DNA of 49,006 bases from a virus (IMGVR_UViG_3300030117_000100:1-49006); one strand, 5' to 3'. Numbered from the stretch's first letter, positions 35,941 through 46,188 are shown. Made by a program: numbers and translations. Notes: generated from the sequence alone by a model not told the origin.

Positions 35941-38037
35941 ATGGCAGAAGAAGATTTTGAAGAAATGATCATGGACATGGAAGAAACCTCTTCAATAGAG
36001 GATGTTTCCGAAGAAGACTACTCAGATCCACTTGCAGGTCAAATTGTTGATTTTGTAAAAGATAAATATAGTAAATCTGAAACAGCTAGACAGATAGATG
36101 AAGAACGTTGGATTCAAGCATACAGAAACTATCGTGGTATTTATGGACCTAATGTACAATTTACTTCATCAGAAAAATCTCGTGTATTTGTAAAAGTAAC
36201 TAAAACAAAAGTTCTTGCAGCATACGGTCAAATTGCAGAAGTATTATTTGGTAGTAACAGATTTCCAATAAGTATTGACCCCACAGTTTTACCTGATGGT
36301 ATAGAAGACACTGTTAGTTTTGAAACTAACCCTGAAGTAAAAAAAGCTATTACCCCAGAGATGGCTGAGTTACTTCCAGGTGAAACACTACCAGAGTTTA
36401 AAGAAAGACTCGGTGCTTTATCTGGTGTGTTAGAGCCTGTCATTGATGATGTAAAACCTGGTCCAGGTAAGACTCCTACATCTGTACAATTTCATCCTGC
36501 AGAAGTTGCAGCTAAAAAGATGGAAAAGAAAATACATGATCAGTTAGAAGAATCTCATGCAAAAAAACACCTACGTGCCGCTGCATTTGAGACAGCACTC
36601 TTTGGCACAGGAATTATGAAGGGTCCGTTTGCCGTAGATAAAGAATACCCAAACTGGGATGATGAGGGTAATTACTCCCCTAAATATAAAACAATTCCAC
36701 AAACTACTTCTGTATCTATTTGGAACTTTTATCCAGATCCCGATGCAGCTACTATGGAAGAAGCAGAGTATATTATAGAAAGACACAAGATGTCACGTTC
36801 TCAACTACGTGGCTTAAAAAATCGTCCATACTTCCGTGAAAATGCTGTGGACAATGCTTTACGACTTGGTGAAAGTTATCGTAAAGAGTGGTGGGAACAC
36901 ATCATGGAAGATAACTCAGAAGAAGATAGAGCTGCACGTTTTGAGGTTCTAGAGTTCTGGGGTTTTGTAGATAAAGAAGTAATAAAAGATCAAGGGGTAG
37001 ACATCCCTAAAGATTTAGAAGATGCAGATCAACTAAGTGTAAATATCTGGATTTGTAATGGGCAAGTATTAAGACTTGTAATGAATCCATTTACTCCAGC
37101 TTATATTCCTTATTTTGTCGCACCTTATGAAATGAATCCGTACAGCATTTTTGGCGTAGGTATTGCTGAGAATATGGACGATACACAAACACTTATGAAT
37201 GGCTTTATGCGAATGGCAGTAGATAACGCAGCATTGTCTGGTAATCTATTGATTGAGGTAGACGAGACTAATCTCGTCCCAGGGCAAGACCTCTCCGTGT
37301 ATCCAGGAAAAGTGTTTAGGAGACAGGGAGGGGCACCTGGTCAAGCTATCTTTGGAACTAAGTTTCCAAATGTAAGTAACGAGAACATGCAGATGTTCGA
37401 TAAAGCAAGGGTATTAGCAGATGAATCAACTGGTTTTCCATCTTTCGCTCATGGTCAGACAGGTGTTAGCGGAGTTGGTCGTACTGCTTCTGGCATTTCT
37501 ATGCTTATGTCTGCCGCTAATGGTAGCATACGGAATGTGGTAAAAAATATAGATGACTATCTATTAGCACCATTAGGTAAAGCCTTCTTTGGTTTTAACA
37601 TGCAGTTTGATTTTGATAAAGAAATTAAAGGTGACTTGGAGATAAAAGCTCGTGGTACAGAAAGTCTTATGGCTAACGAAGTACGTAGCCAACGCCTTAT
37701 GCAATTTATGCAAGTGGTATCAAACCCTGCACTCGCTCCATTCGCACGTATGGACTATATTGTACGTGAAATTGCTAAGTCAATGGATCTTGATCCAGAT
37801 AAAGTTGGAAACAATATGGGGCAAGCTGCGATACAAGCTGAGATTTTAAGACAGTTTAGAGAGGCTAATCCACCTCCAGCACCACCTCCAGGAGTAAATC
37901 CCCCTCAGACTGCACCTGCTGGCGCACAAGTGCAGGATACCCAAGGTAGTGGGGGTGGTACTATAGGAACTGGAACAGCCCCTCAGCCAGGAGAACAGGG
38001 CTTCTCAGGTAATACTGGTCAACAACAGATACAATGA
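35941..38037 (+). CDS. Portal protein (698 aa)
   Basis: An acidic N-terminus (EEDFEEMIMDMEETSSIEDV), then long portal-type body with ERWIQAYRNYRGIYGPNVQF, GTGIMKGPFAVDKEYPNWDD, and FWGFVDKEVI. The middle contains PYFVAPYEMNPYSIFGVGIA and GFMRMAVDNAALSGNLLIEV, typical of podophage portals. A Pro/Gly-rich C-terminal tail (PPPAPPPGVNPPQTAPAGAQ) is flexible. It forms the ring through which DNA passes, directly after terL. The tail length is unusual but not unique. Confidence 0.9.
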   Translation: MAEEDFEEMIMDMEETSSIEDVSEEDYSDPLAGQIVDFVKDKYSKSETARQIDEERWIQAYRNYRGIYGPNVQFTSSEKSRVFVKVTKTKVLAAYGQIAEVLFGSNRFPISIDPTVLPDGIEDTVSFETNPEVKKAITPEMAELLPGETLPEFKERLGALSGVLEPVIDDVKPGPGKTPTSVQFHPAEVAAKKMEKKIHDQLEESHAKKHLRAAAFETALFGTGIMKGPFAVDKEYPNWDDEGNYSPKYKTIPQTTSVSIWNFYPDPDAATMEEAEYIIERHKMSRSQLRGLKNRPYFRENAVDNALRLGESYRKEWWEHIMEDNSEEDRAARFEVLEFWGFVDKEVIKDQGVDIPKDLEDADQLSVNIWICNGQVLRLVMNPFTPAYIPYFVAPYEMNPYSIFGVGIAENMDDTQTLMNGFMRMAVDNAALSGNLLIEVDETNLVPGQDLSVYPGKVFRRQGGAPGQAIFGTKFPNVSNENMQMFDKARVLADESTGFPSFAHGQTGVSGVGRTASGISMLMSAANGSIRNVVKNIDDYLLAPLGKAFFGFNMQFDFDKEIKGDLEIKARGTESLMANEVRSQRLMQFMQVVSNPALAPFARMDYIVREIAKSMDLDPDKVGNNMGQAAIQAEILRQFREANPPPAPPPGVNPPQTAPAGAQVQDTQGSGGGTIGTGTAPQPGEQGFSGNTGQQQIQ

Positions 38038-38240
38038 AACTAGTCGTGAACAATACTTTAAAACCTTTCGTAAACAATCCAGAGTTGTATAATCCATTTC
38101 TGGAAGAGATAGTTACTAGAATAGATAAAGTTCATAAACGTCTTGAGCAGCTTAACGATATAGAAGAAGTATATCGTGCTCAAGGTGAGATACGTATGCT
38201 TAGAGCAATGTTAAGACTTCGGGAAGATATTAATGGCTAA
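38034..38240 (+). CDS. Small helical protein (68 aa)
   Basis: ATGA overlap with the portal stop and an eight-base overlap with the next start. Two helices with a coiled-coil pattern: NPELYNPFLEEIVTRIDKVH and KRLEQLNDIEEVYRAQGEIR MLRAMLRLRED. Probably a small accessory of the head module. Typical of short genes after portal in marine phages. Function unknown. Confidence 0.7.
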   Translation: MKLVVNNTLKPFVNNPELYNPFLEEIVTRIDKVHKRLEQLNDIEEVYRAQGEIRMLRAMLRLREDING

Positions 38241-41200
38241 TACAGCAGAACAGATGGAATCTATGCTACCATCTGCAGATAATGAATATCTGCCAACTCC
38301 AGAAAAAGATTTTACTGCATCAGATTTTGCCTCCGATACATGGGAACAAGCTAAAAAAAGGTTTATGAATGCAGGTATAATTAATACAGACCCTAACGAT
38401 CCTAAATTACTTACAGCTTATAATAGATCAATGGACTATCTTAAAGATGTGGGTCTTAGTGGTTTGTTAGCAACTCAAGCTGCATATGAATTTGCTGTTG
38501 GATCTGCGGCAGACTCTGTGCCTTTTATGTCAGAAAGTAATAAAGGCCGTCTTGCTAGAGATTTAGCTGCTATGCCAGAAGCTTTTGTAGGTGGTGGTAC
38601 TAGAAGTTTAAGTCAGTTAGATGATCTAGCAGATTTAGCAGCACCTACTATAAAACAAACAATATCTAAATCTGTAGATTTTGCAGATAGGATTCATGTA
38701 AGTCCAAGTGCATTAGGCACTATTGGGGGAAACTTTGCGTTAAGAACTCCTGGAGAAACTGGTAACTTTAAAAGAGCTATAGATTTTTTTAAGAAAAAAG
38801 GTGGTACTGATCCTAATAATTTTAAAGATATAAATAGAAAAATGTACGATAAATTTGGTTGGTACATTAACCCTTCTGATGGACAATGGCGTTATCAGAT
38901 ATCAGATAAAAATTCTAAATTAGACCTTAAAAATTTTAAAGTACAAATTAGAAATTTAGATATTAATAAAACTAAAACTTTAAAACTATCTGATATTTTA
39001 ACACATGATCAGTTATTTAAAAGATATCCTCATTTAAAAAATATTAACGTTGAATTTGAAAATAGATTAACAAACCCGACTACTGGTGGTATACCAGCTT
39101 TAGGATCTTTTTATGGGGGTGATAATCTAATAAAAATAAATGTAAATAAAGATAGAGGAGTTGATGTATCTAATCTAGGAAATAGTGCAAGTTTTAAAGC
39201 TACTTTATTTCATGAAATACAACATGCAATACAAGAGTATGAAGGTTTTATTCCAGGTGCAAGTACTTCAAATATACCTATTGAAGTAACAAAAAAACAT
39301 TCAAATATGTTAGCTAATAATCTTGATTTTAGTAGAAATCAAAGAAAGAAAATATTTGAGGAGATTGAGGGTTCTGCTTTAGAACATAAAATTAATACTG
39401 ATACTTTATTATCAGATTTTTTACAGGATAAATACCTTAAAACAGGGGTAGTATTATTTACAAGTGAAGATGAAGTATTTAAAAAATTTGACGATGCAGT
39501 TAAAAAAGTAGGTTTACCTCCTAATATATTTGATGTTCCACCAGGATCTAGTAAAGCATTTTTAGATTTAAGTGATGATTTAAATAGATTAAGAAATAGT
39601 TTTTTAGATGATGTAAAAACAAAAACAGCAATAGGTTATATTGAAGATAGAATTTATAGAGGAGTACGTGGAGAGTTAGAAAGCACTGGAGTAGAAGTAC
39701 AACTTGAGAATGCTCAAAAAGATTTACGTTACCCTTTAGATGTAGAACAAGATATAATCAAAGTAAGAGAACTTGAAGATTTTACAGACAGTTTAGATGA
39801 AACAGCACAACAAGCTTTAATTGAAGAAGACCCTGGCTATCGCAGAAGACAAACGTATAGAAAAGTTGATCCAGGTGTAGTTGATGCAAAAATTGATATT
39901 GATTTAAGTAAATTTAAATATCATTTATTAGATAAGATGAAACCTGCAAAAGATTTGAGTGACCCAGAATATTTAGCTTTTTTAAAATTAAAAGAAAAAG
40001 GAATTAGTCAAGCAAAAATTCAAGATGAAAAAACTAAATTTCTTTTAGATAACATTGCTAAAAATAACTCTCAATTAAAAAAGATAAAAAATCTTAAACG
40101 TGGAGATACTTTTTCTTATACACTTCCAAACGGAAAAACTGTAAAAGTAAAATTAGCTTTTGTAAAAACACAAAAAGTTAAACGTAGTGATTTAAATAAA
40201 ACAGACGATACACTTGTTATTAAAGATACTAGACCTAATAAGTCTAACGAAGAAATGAGTGATTTTAACATACCATATGCATATCTTGAAATTATTAGTC
40301 CTACAGTTAATGACCCAGTCTTAAAAAAATCTATACCTGATCTTATAAAAAATAGTAATTTAGTTAAAGACGGTAAAAATTTTAATATATTAGATTTAGG
40401 AGATACTAGACCCGAAGAAGGTGCTTTTAACAAAATAAAAAAATTATTTGGATTTGCCGAAGGAGGCGACACAGTGAGACCAGAACCAAGACCAGAAGCA
40501 GAGATAGATGTATCTCCTAGAGCAGAAGCAGGAGATCAATTTTTTGTAAAACAAGCTGAGAGAGAAAAGGCATTTAAAACTAAACCAAAGCCTAGACCAT
40601 CTATGGACAAATCATTTCCTAATGTTAAGCCAAAACCTAGGCCAGGCTCTGAAATGAGAACTGATGTAGTATCAGAAGAATATGAAATTGATGGTTCTTT
40701 ATATGACATACCTGTGCTTATATTTAAAAGTGGCGAAAAGATTGCTTTTGGAAAAGTCCTTCAGAATATAGTTGAAAAAGGAGGATCAGAAGAAACCAAT
40801 ATTTTAGCCCAAGAAGATGATGGGACTATGCCTGGGATAGATAATTTGGCTGACAGAGTAAAAAAATTTATTAGGCAAAATAACCCTACAAGAGAAGAGT
40901 TTGAAACTTATTGGTATAATCCACGAGTAAATAAAGGTGGACTGATAGGAGATCAAATGCAGATGGCTTTTATGAATGAGGGTGGTCTAACAGATGACGG
41001 TATGGATGTAGACCCAGTATCAGGTAATGATATACCTTCAGGTTCTATGGCAGAAGAAGTGCGAGATGATATACCTGCACAGTTGTCTGATGGTGAATAT
41101 GTAGTTCCTGCTGATGTTGTTCGTTATTATGGTGTAAAGTTTTTTGAGGATCTACGAGATCAAGCTAAGATGGGTCTAGCTCGAATGGAAGCTAATGGTC

Positions 41201-42363
41201 GTATAGGTGGTGAGCCTGTACCTGACGGTGGCCCAATGAATACTCAAGAGTTATCTCCAGAAGAGATGCAAGCTATACAAGAAATAATGGGTATGTCTTT
41301 AGGTGGCTCCGTTGAGGCTGATATGTTAGATGGACAGACATCAGCTCAAGTTGAACAAGGTATGTTAACTCGGGGAAGTGCTGCTATGAATCAAAACTAT
41401 ACAGGTATTCCATTAGGCTCTACGATATTTGATTCTCCTAATACTGAAGTTCAAACTGCTAGTTTACAGGGTGTACAGCAAACTGATGCTAAGGCTTTTA
41501 CTCCTATAGTATTGTATAATACAGCTGGTCAAACTAGAACTGTAAATAGTGCAAAAGAAAAAACAAAAGCAATAGCTGAAGGTTACACCATGACTTTAGA
41601 TGAGTACAATATGTACAGATCTAAAAGAGGTGGATCAGGTGGAGCTGGTGGAGGCTCAGGTATAATTACACCTCCAGGTCAAGAAGATAAAGAAAAGAAA
41701 CCTTGGGGAGAAGGTATTGATTGGAATAATGAAGACTCAATTAGAAAATTTGTAAAAGAAGCTCAAGAAGGTAATATAGAAGGTGCATCAGGTAGATTTT
41801 TAAGAGGTGCAGGTTTTGCTTTATTTGGTTTACCTGGAGCTTTATTAGCAGGTGCATTTCAAACGTTTCAAGCAAAACAAACTTTAGCAGATATGCAAAC
41901 AGCTCAAGAGATTGCTAGAGCTAATGGATTTGATGACTTAGCAAAAGAGATTGAAGGTGATATAAATAGTTATTTAAAAACTGCAGGTGACGCTGTAAAC
42001 TTTATTAATGATGTTTTTGGTCCAAGTACTTCTCAAGCAGATAGATGGGCAAGAACACAGGGTTTTGATACCTTAGAAGATTATGCTGCAGCACAAGAAG
42101 ATAAGAGATCAAAAACTCCTGTCACTAAAAAAACAGCTAATATAATTGCCTCTGAAAAACAAGCTAGCAAAGGGACATCATCAGGTAGAGCAAAAGCAAT
42201 ATTAAAAGCTAAAGCTTCAGGTGTTAGCACTGAAACAGCTAAAAAACTTTCTGGTTCACAAATGAAAGCTGGATCTGATGTAGGTGCAGGTCCAGGAGGA
42301 TCAGATATTACTGGTCCAATGAATAAAGGTGGTCTAATGACCAAAGGCAAAAAGAAAAAATAA
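38233..42363 (+). CDS. Giant multidomain protein with HExxH metallopeptidase-like domain (1376 aa)
   Basis: Residues about 205-345 resemble the large-polyvalent-protein LPD23-type domain: WYINPSDGQWRYQISD, LSDILTHDQLFKRYPHLKNI, IPALGSFYGGDNLIKINV, then LFHEIQHAIQEYEGF with His327-Glu328-x-x-His331 and Glu337. This is a zincin-like site. A charged middle follows, then Pro-rich EPRPEAE and KPKPRP spacers. The C-terminal part has a marine-phage motif IPAQLSDGEYVVPADVVRYY, several GG elements (AEGGD, NEGGL, NKGGL), and a membrane-like Gly/Ala stretch (FALFGLPGALLAGAFQ). Between portal and scaffold, it may be a virion or maturation protein. Role is inferred. Confidence 0.8.
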   Translation: MANTAEQMESMLPSADNEYLPTPEKDFTASDFASDTWEQAKKRFMNAGIINTDPNDPKLLTAYNRSMDYLKDVGLSGLLATQAAYEFAVGSAADSVPFMSESNKGRLARDLAAMPEAFVGGGTRSLSQLDDLADLAAPTIKQTISKSVDFADRIHVSPSALGTIGGNFALRTPGETGNFKRAIDFFKKKGGTDPNNFKDINRKMYDKFGWYINPSDGQWRYQISDKNSKLDLKNFKVQIRNLDINKTKTLKLSDILTHDQLFKRYPHLKNINVEFENRLTNPTTGGIPALGSFYGGDNLIKINVNKDRGVDVSNLGNSASFKATLFHEIQHAIQEYEGFIPGASTSNIPIEVTKKHSNMLANNLDFSRNQRKKIFEEIEGSALEHKINTDTLLSDFLQDKYLKTGVVLFTSEDEVFKKFDDAVKKVGLPPNIFDVPPGSSKAFLDLSDDLNRLRNSFLDDVKTKTAIGYIEDRIYRGVRGELESTGVEVQLENAQKDLRYPLDVEQDIIKVRELEDFTDSLDETAQQALIEEDPGYRRRQTYRKVDPGVVDAKIDIDLSKFKYHLLDKMKPAKDLSDPEYLAFLKLKEKGISQAKIQDEKTKFLLDNIAKNNSQLKKIKNLKRGDTFSYTLPNGKTVKVKLAFVKTQKVKRSDLNKTDDTLVIKDTRPNKSNEEMSDFNIPYAYLEIISPTVNDPVLKKSIPDLIKNSNLVKDGKNFNILDLGDTRPEEGAFNKIKKLFGFAEGGDTVRPEPRPEAEIDVSPRAEAGDQFFVKQAEREKAFKTKPKPRPSMDKSFPNVKPKPRPGSEMRTDVVSEEYEIDGSLYDIPVLIFKSGEKIAFGKVLQNIVEKGGSEETNILAQEDDGTMPGIDNLADRVKKFIRQNNPTREEFETYWYNPRVNKGGLIGDQMQMAFMNEGGLTDDGMDVDPVSGNDIPSGSMAEEVRDDIPAQLSDGEYVVPADVVRYYGVKFFEDLRDQAKMGLARMEANGRIGGEPVPDGGPMNTQELSPEEMQAIQEIMGMSLGGSVEADMLDGQTSAQVEQGMLTRGSAAMNQNYTGIPLGSTIFDSPNTEVQTASLQGVQQTDAKAFTPIVLYNTAGQTRTVNSAKEKTKAIAEGYTMTLDEYNMYRSKRGGSGGAGGGSGIITPPGQEDKEKKPWGEGIDWNNEDSIRKFVKEAQEGNIEGASGRFLRGAGFALFGLPGALLAGAFQTFQAKQTLADMQTAQEIARANGFDDLAKEIEGDINSYLKTAGDAVNFINDVFGPSTSQADRWARTQGFDTLEDYAAAQEDKRSKTPVTKKTANIIASEKQASKGTSSGRAKAILKAKASGVSTETAKKLSGSQMKAGSDVGAGPGGSDITGPMNKGGLMTKGKKKK

Positions 42364-42372
42364 TAAGGCTAC

Positions 42373-42386
42373 TCAGCTTCGGCTGA
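42373..42386 (+). other. Short UUCG hairpin TCAGC-TTCG-GCTGA
   Basis: A perfect five-pair stem with UUCG loop lies between the giant gene and the scaffold gene, without a T run. It is likely an RNA-stability or processing element at the boundary before the highly expressed head genes. Confidence 0.65.
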
Positions 42387-42410
42387 CCCCAACATAAAAA
42401 GGAGAACAAT

Positions 42411-43322
42411 ATGCCTGAATTAACAGCAGTAGAAAAACCAAAAACAGCAGGGTTTGTTGATAGAGGTTATAACTACGAGAAAAAGCGTAAGCGAATGGAA
42501 GCTGAAGAAGAGGAGATTCGTAAACTTGAAGCTGAAGCACGTGGAGAAACAAACGAAGAACAGCAACCAGAAGAAGATCCTAAAGAAGAAGCTACCGAAG
42601 AGAAAAAGGCCGATACAGAAACTAAAGAAGAAACGTTATCTGCTGAAGAAAAATCGTTTAAAAAACGCTATGGTGATTTAAGACGGCATATGCAAGAAAA
42701 AGAAAAGGAGTGGGACGATAAGTTCAAAGCCTTTGAGAAACGATTAGAAAAAGAATCTATTGTACCACCTAAGTCTGATGAAGATATAGAAGAGTGGTCT
42801 AAAGAGTATCCAGACGTAGCAGGTATAGTAGAAACTATTGCTGCTAAAAAAGCTCAAGAGATGTTTAGTAAAGCTGAAGCTCGTATGCAAGAGTTTGATA
42901 AGATTCAAACAGAAGCTGAAAGAACTAAAGCTGAAACTATGATACGTAAATCACATGAAGACTTTGATGATCTACGTGCATCTGATGAGTTTCACAACTG
43001 GGTTGAAGAACAACCTAAGTGGGTACAAGATGCACTATACGAAAACTCAGATGATCCAGCTTCTGTAGTTCGTGTTATAGATCTCTACAAAGTAGATAAA
43101 GGTCTAACTAAGAGTGCAAAGAAAGCAAAAGCTAAAGATGCAGCTTCTACTGTAACTAAACGTAGTAAAACAGAAATAGATGTAGAAGATGCAAATGACG
43201 TAATTCGTGAGTCAGAGGTTGCTAAAATGTCCGACAAGGAGTTTGAAGCAAATTCTGATGAAATAAACAAAGCTATCCGTTCGGGTAAGTTTGTTTACGA
43301 TGTATCTGGTAAAGCCAGATAA
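42411..43322 (+). CDS. Scaffolding protein (303 aa)
   Basis: A highly charged, Glu/Lys-rich helical protein: EAEEEEIRKLEAEARGETNE, KRYGDLRRHMQEKEKEWDDK and a long coiled coil to residue about 190, then an amphipathic C-terminal part (SKTEIDVEDANDVIRESEVA). This composition, length and place just before the major capsid gene match podophage scaffolds, which organise coat subunits and leave the prohead. It starts after AAAAAGGAGAACAAT. Confidence 0.85.
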   Translation: MPELTAVEKPKTAGFVDRGYNYEKKRKRMEAEEEEIRKLEAEARGETNEEQQPEEDPKEEATEEKKADTETKEETLSAEEKSFKKRYGDLRRHMQEKEKEWDDKFKAFEKRLEKESIVPPKSDEDIEEWSKEYPDVAGIVETIAAKKAQEMFSKAEARMQEFDKIQTEAERTKAETMIRKSHEDFDDLRASDEFHNWVEEQPKWVQDALYENSDDPASVVRVIDLYKVDKGLTKSAKKAKAKDAASTVTKRSKTEIDVEDANDVIRESEVAKMSDKEFEANSDEINKAIRSGKFVYDVSGKAR

Positions 43323-43325
43323 CTG

Positions 43326-43353
43326 TTGACAAATAAAAATTCAGCAGTATAAC
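43326..43353 (+). promoter_or_regulatory. Capsid promoter TTGACA-16-TATAAC
   Basis: TTGACA (43326-43331), 16 bases, TATAAC (43348-43353) followed by TA, in the 239-base gap before the major capsid gene. The GTATAACTA block is the same as at other operon starts. The remainder of the gap (to 43561) holds a leader with an AGGAGGATTTAATT ribosome-binding site but no gene. Confidence 0.8.
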
Positions 43354-43561
43354 TATGGGTATGTTGACAAAAGCCTCTTTTTGACTACCTTTTGTCGCAC
43401 CCAAATCTACAAAAAAGTCTAAACTAAGAAGAACTACCTGGACAAGTATAGGCCCAGTGGTATTCGGTAGCGCAACCTAATGCTAACTGCACCCTAGAAA
43501 ACGTACAGCCCCTTTTAGATGTTTAAGCTTAATTCAAGCCAAATATCAGGAGGATTTAATT

Positions 43562-44635
43562 ATGGCTTTTACAACCGCATCGGGTTACGGTAATTTACCT
43601 AATGGTAATTTTAGTCCCGTAATCTATTCCAAGAAGGTACAGCTTGCGTTTCGTAAAGCTGCTACCGTGGGGGATATCACCAATTCAGACTATTTTGGTG
43701 AAATTGCCTCACAAGGCGACACAGTTCGCATAATCAAAGAACCTGAAATCTCAGTTCAGTCTTATGCACGTGGCACAACAGTCACAGCACAAGATCTTGA
43801 CGATGAAGATTTTAATCTAGTAGTGGATAAAGCTAACTACTTTGCGTTCAAAATGGACGATATCGAAGAAGCTCATTCACACGTAAACTTCATGGATCTT
43901 GCAACAGATCGTGCAGCTTACAGACTAGCTGATCAGTATGACCAAGAAGTTCTTGGTTATCTGTCAGGTTATAAGCAAACTTCTTTACATGCACAAGCAG
44001 ATACAGTTAATGACAGTGTAAACGGTTCAAAGGCTGTAACTACCGCAGGTTCAGACGAATTGCTTACAAGCATGAAACTCCGTAAGGATTCATTCGGTAA
44101 CATCACAACAAGCTCTGCAGGAGATCACTCAATTCCTGTGGTAGCACGTTTACCAGGTGCAACTGCTTTGCCAACAGCTACAGCTTCACCTGCAATGGTT
44201 GTTGCAAGAATGAAACGATTGCTTGATCAACAACAAGTCGATACACAAGGAAGATGGCTCGTCATTGACCCTGTGTTTATGGAGATCTTATCAGACGAAG
44301 ATAGCCGCTTCATGAATGGAGACTACGGTGAGTCTGGTGGACTTCGTAACGGTCTTGTAATCAACAACTTTCATGGCTTCCGTATGTACGTGTCCTCAAA
44401 CCTACCTGCTGTAGGTACAGGCCCAGGTACAACAGGATCAGCAAACCAAAATGCAAACTTTGGTGTGATTGTTGCTGGACATGATTCTGCTGTAGCAACT
44501 GCAGAGCAGATCAACAAGACAGAAACATATCGTGACCCTGACAGCTTTGCTGACATTGTTCGTGGTATGCATCTATATGGCAGAAAGATTCTTCGTCCAG
44601 AAGCTCTCGTAACTGCTAAATACAACGCTGCGTAA
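43562..44635 (+). CDS. Major capsid protein (357 aa)
   Basis: A strong AGGAGG site and its own promoter suggest high expression. The N-terminus (MAFTTASGYGNLPNGNFSPV IYSKKVQLAFRKAATVGDIT) and the body (EIASQGDTVRIIKEPEISVQ SYARG, FKMDDIEEAHSHVNFMDLAT) are those of HK97-fold coats of marine podophages, with a basic/hydrophobic N-arm. The end (GMHLYGRKILRPEALVTAKY) is also typical. It assembles the icosahedral shell on the scaffold encoded upstream. Confidence 0.92.
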   Translation: MAFTTASGYGNLPNGNFSPVIYSKKVQLAFRKAATVGDITNSDYFGEIASQGDTVRIIKEPEISVQSYARGTTVTAQDLDDEDFNLVVDKANYFAFKMDDIEEAHSHVNFMDLATDRAAYRLADQYDQEVLGYLSGYKQTSLHAQADTVNDSVNGSKAVTTAGSDELLTSMKLRKDSFGNITTSSAGDHSIPVVARLPGATALPTATASPAMVVARMKRLLDQQQVDTQGRWLVIDPVFMEILSDEDSRFMNGDYGESGGLRNGLVINNFHGFRMYVSSNLPAVGTGPGTTGSANQNANFGVIVAGHDSAVATAEQINKTETYRDPDSFADIVRGMHLYGRKILRPEALVTAKYNAA

Positions 44636-44651
44636 GAAGGGAGATTGAACA

Positions 44652-45188
44652 ATGGCTACTATTACAATGAGCACGAACTCAGCCTCTACTTCCAACAATG
44701 GCGGTACTGGCAACAAGCAGCTTCGTGGCAGCTTAGTTACTTTACAAAATGATATAGATCTTGCAGATGCTATATTACAAAACGGTGGTACTGCACTAGC
44801 AGCCAATGATATCATTGAGGCTATTGCCGTTCCTGCCAACACTTTGATACTACATGCAGGTTTTGAAGTTGTAACTGCAATGGCAGGTACTACTACAGAC
44901 TCTTCAATTCACGTTGGTATCACAGGAACAGACGTAGACATTTTTGCTACGGCATTTGACTTAGATGGTGCATCAGTAGGGGATCACACTCCTGCTATTA
45001 CATCTTCAGGTGTATGTTCTAACTTACCAGTGTTTACTGCATCAGCAGACACTATTGACGTAGAAATTCATGCGTCAGGTGGAACTATAACTGGTGGTAT
45101 TATTCGTGTATACGCTGTATGCGTAATGATGGATGATATAACACAGTCCAAATCTGCTAATGAAGTAGATCGTGATCTACTAGCATAA
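44652..45188 (+). CDS. Putative head decoration or minor capsid protein (178 aa)
   Basis: A beta-rich protein: ASTSNNGGTGNKQLRGSLVT, IIEAIAVPANTLILHAGFEV, and TDSSIHVGITGTDVDIFATA then IRVYAVCVMMDD. It lies 16 bases after the capsid and before a terminator, so probably produced in high amounts. Similar proteins follow coat genes in marine podophages; decoration or head-vertex protein fits. No enzyme motif. Confidence 0.75.
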   Translation: MATITMSTNSASTSNNGGTGNKQLRGSLVTLQNDIDLADAILQNGGTALAANDIIEAIAVPANTLILHAGFEVVTAMAGTTTDSSIHVGITGTDVDIFATAFDLDGASVGDHTPAITSSGVCSNLPVFTASADTIDVEIHASGGTITGGIIRVYAVCVMMDDITQSKSANEVDRDLLA

Positions 45189-45197
45189 AATAACTTT

Positions 45198-45221
45198 AGG
45201 GGCTGACTTAGGTTGGCCCCT
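45198..45221 (+). terminator. Terminator after capsid operon
   Basis: AGGGGC (45198-45203), 12-base loop, GCCCCT (45216-45221), then TTAGCTT. It would reduce transcription into the tail genes, in line with capsid being needed in greater amount. Confidence 0.75.
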
Positions 45222-45243
45222 TTAGCTTATCTAAGGAAAAATT

Positions 45244-46188
45244 ATGGCTCTAACATTTCTCTCTTTGACTAACGATGTAATTACAAGAATGAACGAAGTA
45301 ACACTTACTTCTACTACTTTTGCTAGCGCAAGGGGTGTTCAGGTACAATGTCAAAATGCTGTTAATGAAGCCATCAGATATATAAATCAAAGAGAGTTTG
45401 GGTATTCTTTTAACCATGCACAGAACAGCTCTACTTTGACTCCAGGTGTGTGTAGATACACTGCACCAACAGATACTAAATCAATAGACTATGCTACTGC
45501 TAGAATTAAAAAAGATGATGATGTTAATGCTGCAGGAAATAATTTAGTGCTTCTCAACTATAACGAGTACATAGAAAAGGGATATCCTAACGAAGAAGAT
45601 CAAGTTAAGACAACAACTGTCAATGCAACGGATGGGTTGTCTGCATCTGTAACAACAATAACTGTTGCATCTACAACAGACTTTAGTTCAACAGGAACTC
45701 TGTACATAGGTGGAGAACAGATAACTTATACAGGTATATCAGGTAATGATTTTACAGGATGCACCAGAGGTGCAAATAGCACCACAGCAGCAGCAATAGC
45801 TAATAGCACTACGGTAACACAGTTTGATGGTGGTGGTGTTCCTAGAAACATAGTTAGAACTCCCGACAATAACTATCTACTATATCCTTATCCAGATAAA
45901 CAATACACACTTATATTTGACTACTTTACATTTCCATCTGACTTGTCAGCACATGGAGACACTACAAGCATTCCAGATAGATTTGCACCTGTAATTGTAG
46001 ATGGTGCTGCTGCTTTTGTTTATCAATACAGAGGTGAAACACAACAGTATCAATTAAACTTTGCTAGGTTTGAACAAGGTATTAAAAATATGCAAAGTCT
46101 ACTTATTAACAAATATGAGTATGTGCGATCCACAGTCATCATTGCCCCTAGAGGTTCAGCTAACTTTATGGGTGGAGTTGTTTCCTAA
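45244..46188 (+). CDS. Tail tubular protein A-like head-tail adaptor with inserted beta module (314 aa)
   Basis: The helical N-terminus (LSLTNDVITRMNEVTLTSTT, VQCQNAVNEAIRYINQREFG) and C-terminal part (PVIVDGAAAFVYQYRGETQQ YQLNF) fit adaptor/gp11-like proteins. Between them (about residues 130-195) is a beta module: TITVASTTDFSSTGTLYIGG, EQITYTGISGN, FTGCTRGANSTTAA. The same module is in the next gene. It would connect the portal vertex to the tail tube. Its stop overlaps the next ATG. Confidence 0.8.
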   Translation: MALTFLSLTNDVITRMNEVTLTSTTFASARGVQVQCQNAVNEAIRYINQREFGYSFNHAQNSSTLTPGVCRYTAPTDTKSIDYATARIKKDDDVNAAGNNLVLLNYNEYIEKGYPNEEDQVKTTTVNATDGLSASVTTITVASTTDFSSTGTLYIGGEQITYTGISGNDFTGCTRGANSTTAAAIANSTTVTQFDGGGVPRNIVRTPDNNYLLYPYPDKQYTLIFDYFTFPSDLSAHGDTTSIPDRFAPVIVDGAAAFVYQYRGETQQYQLNFARFEQGIKNMQSLLINKYEYVRSTVIIAPRGSANFMGGVVS

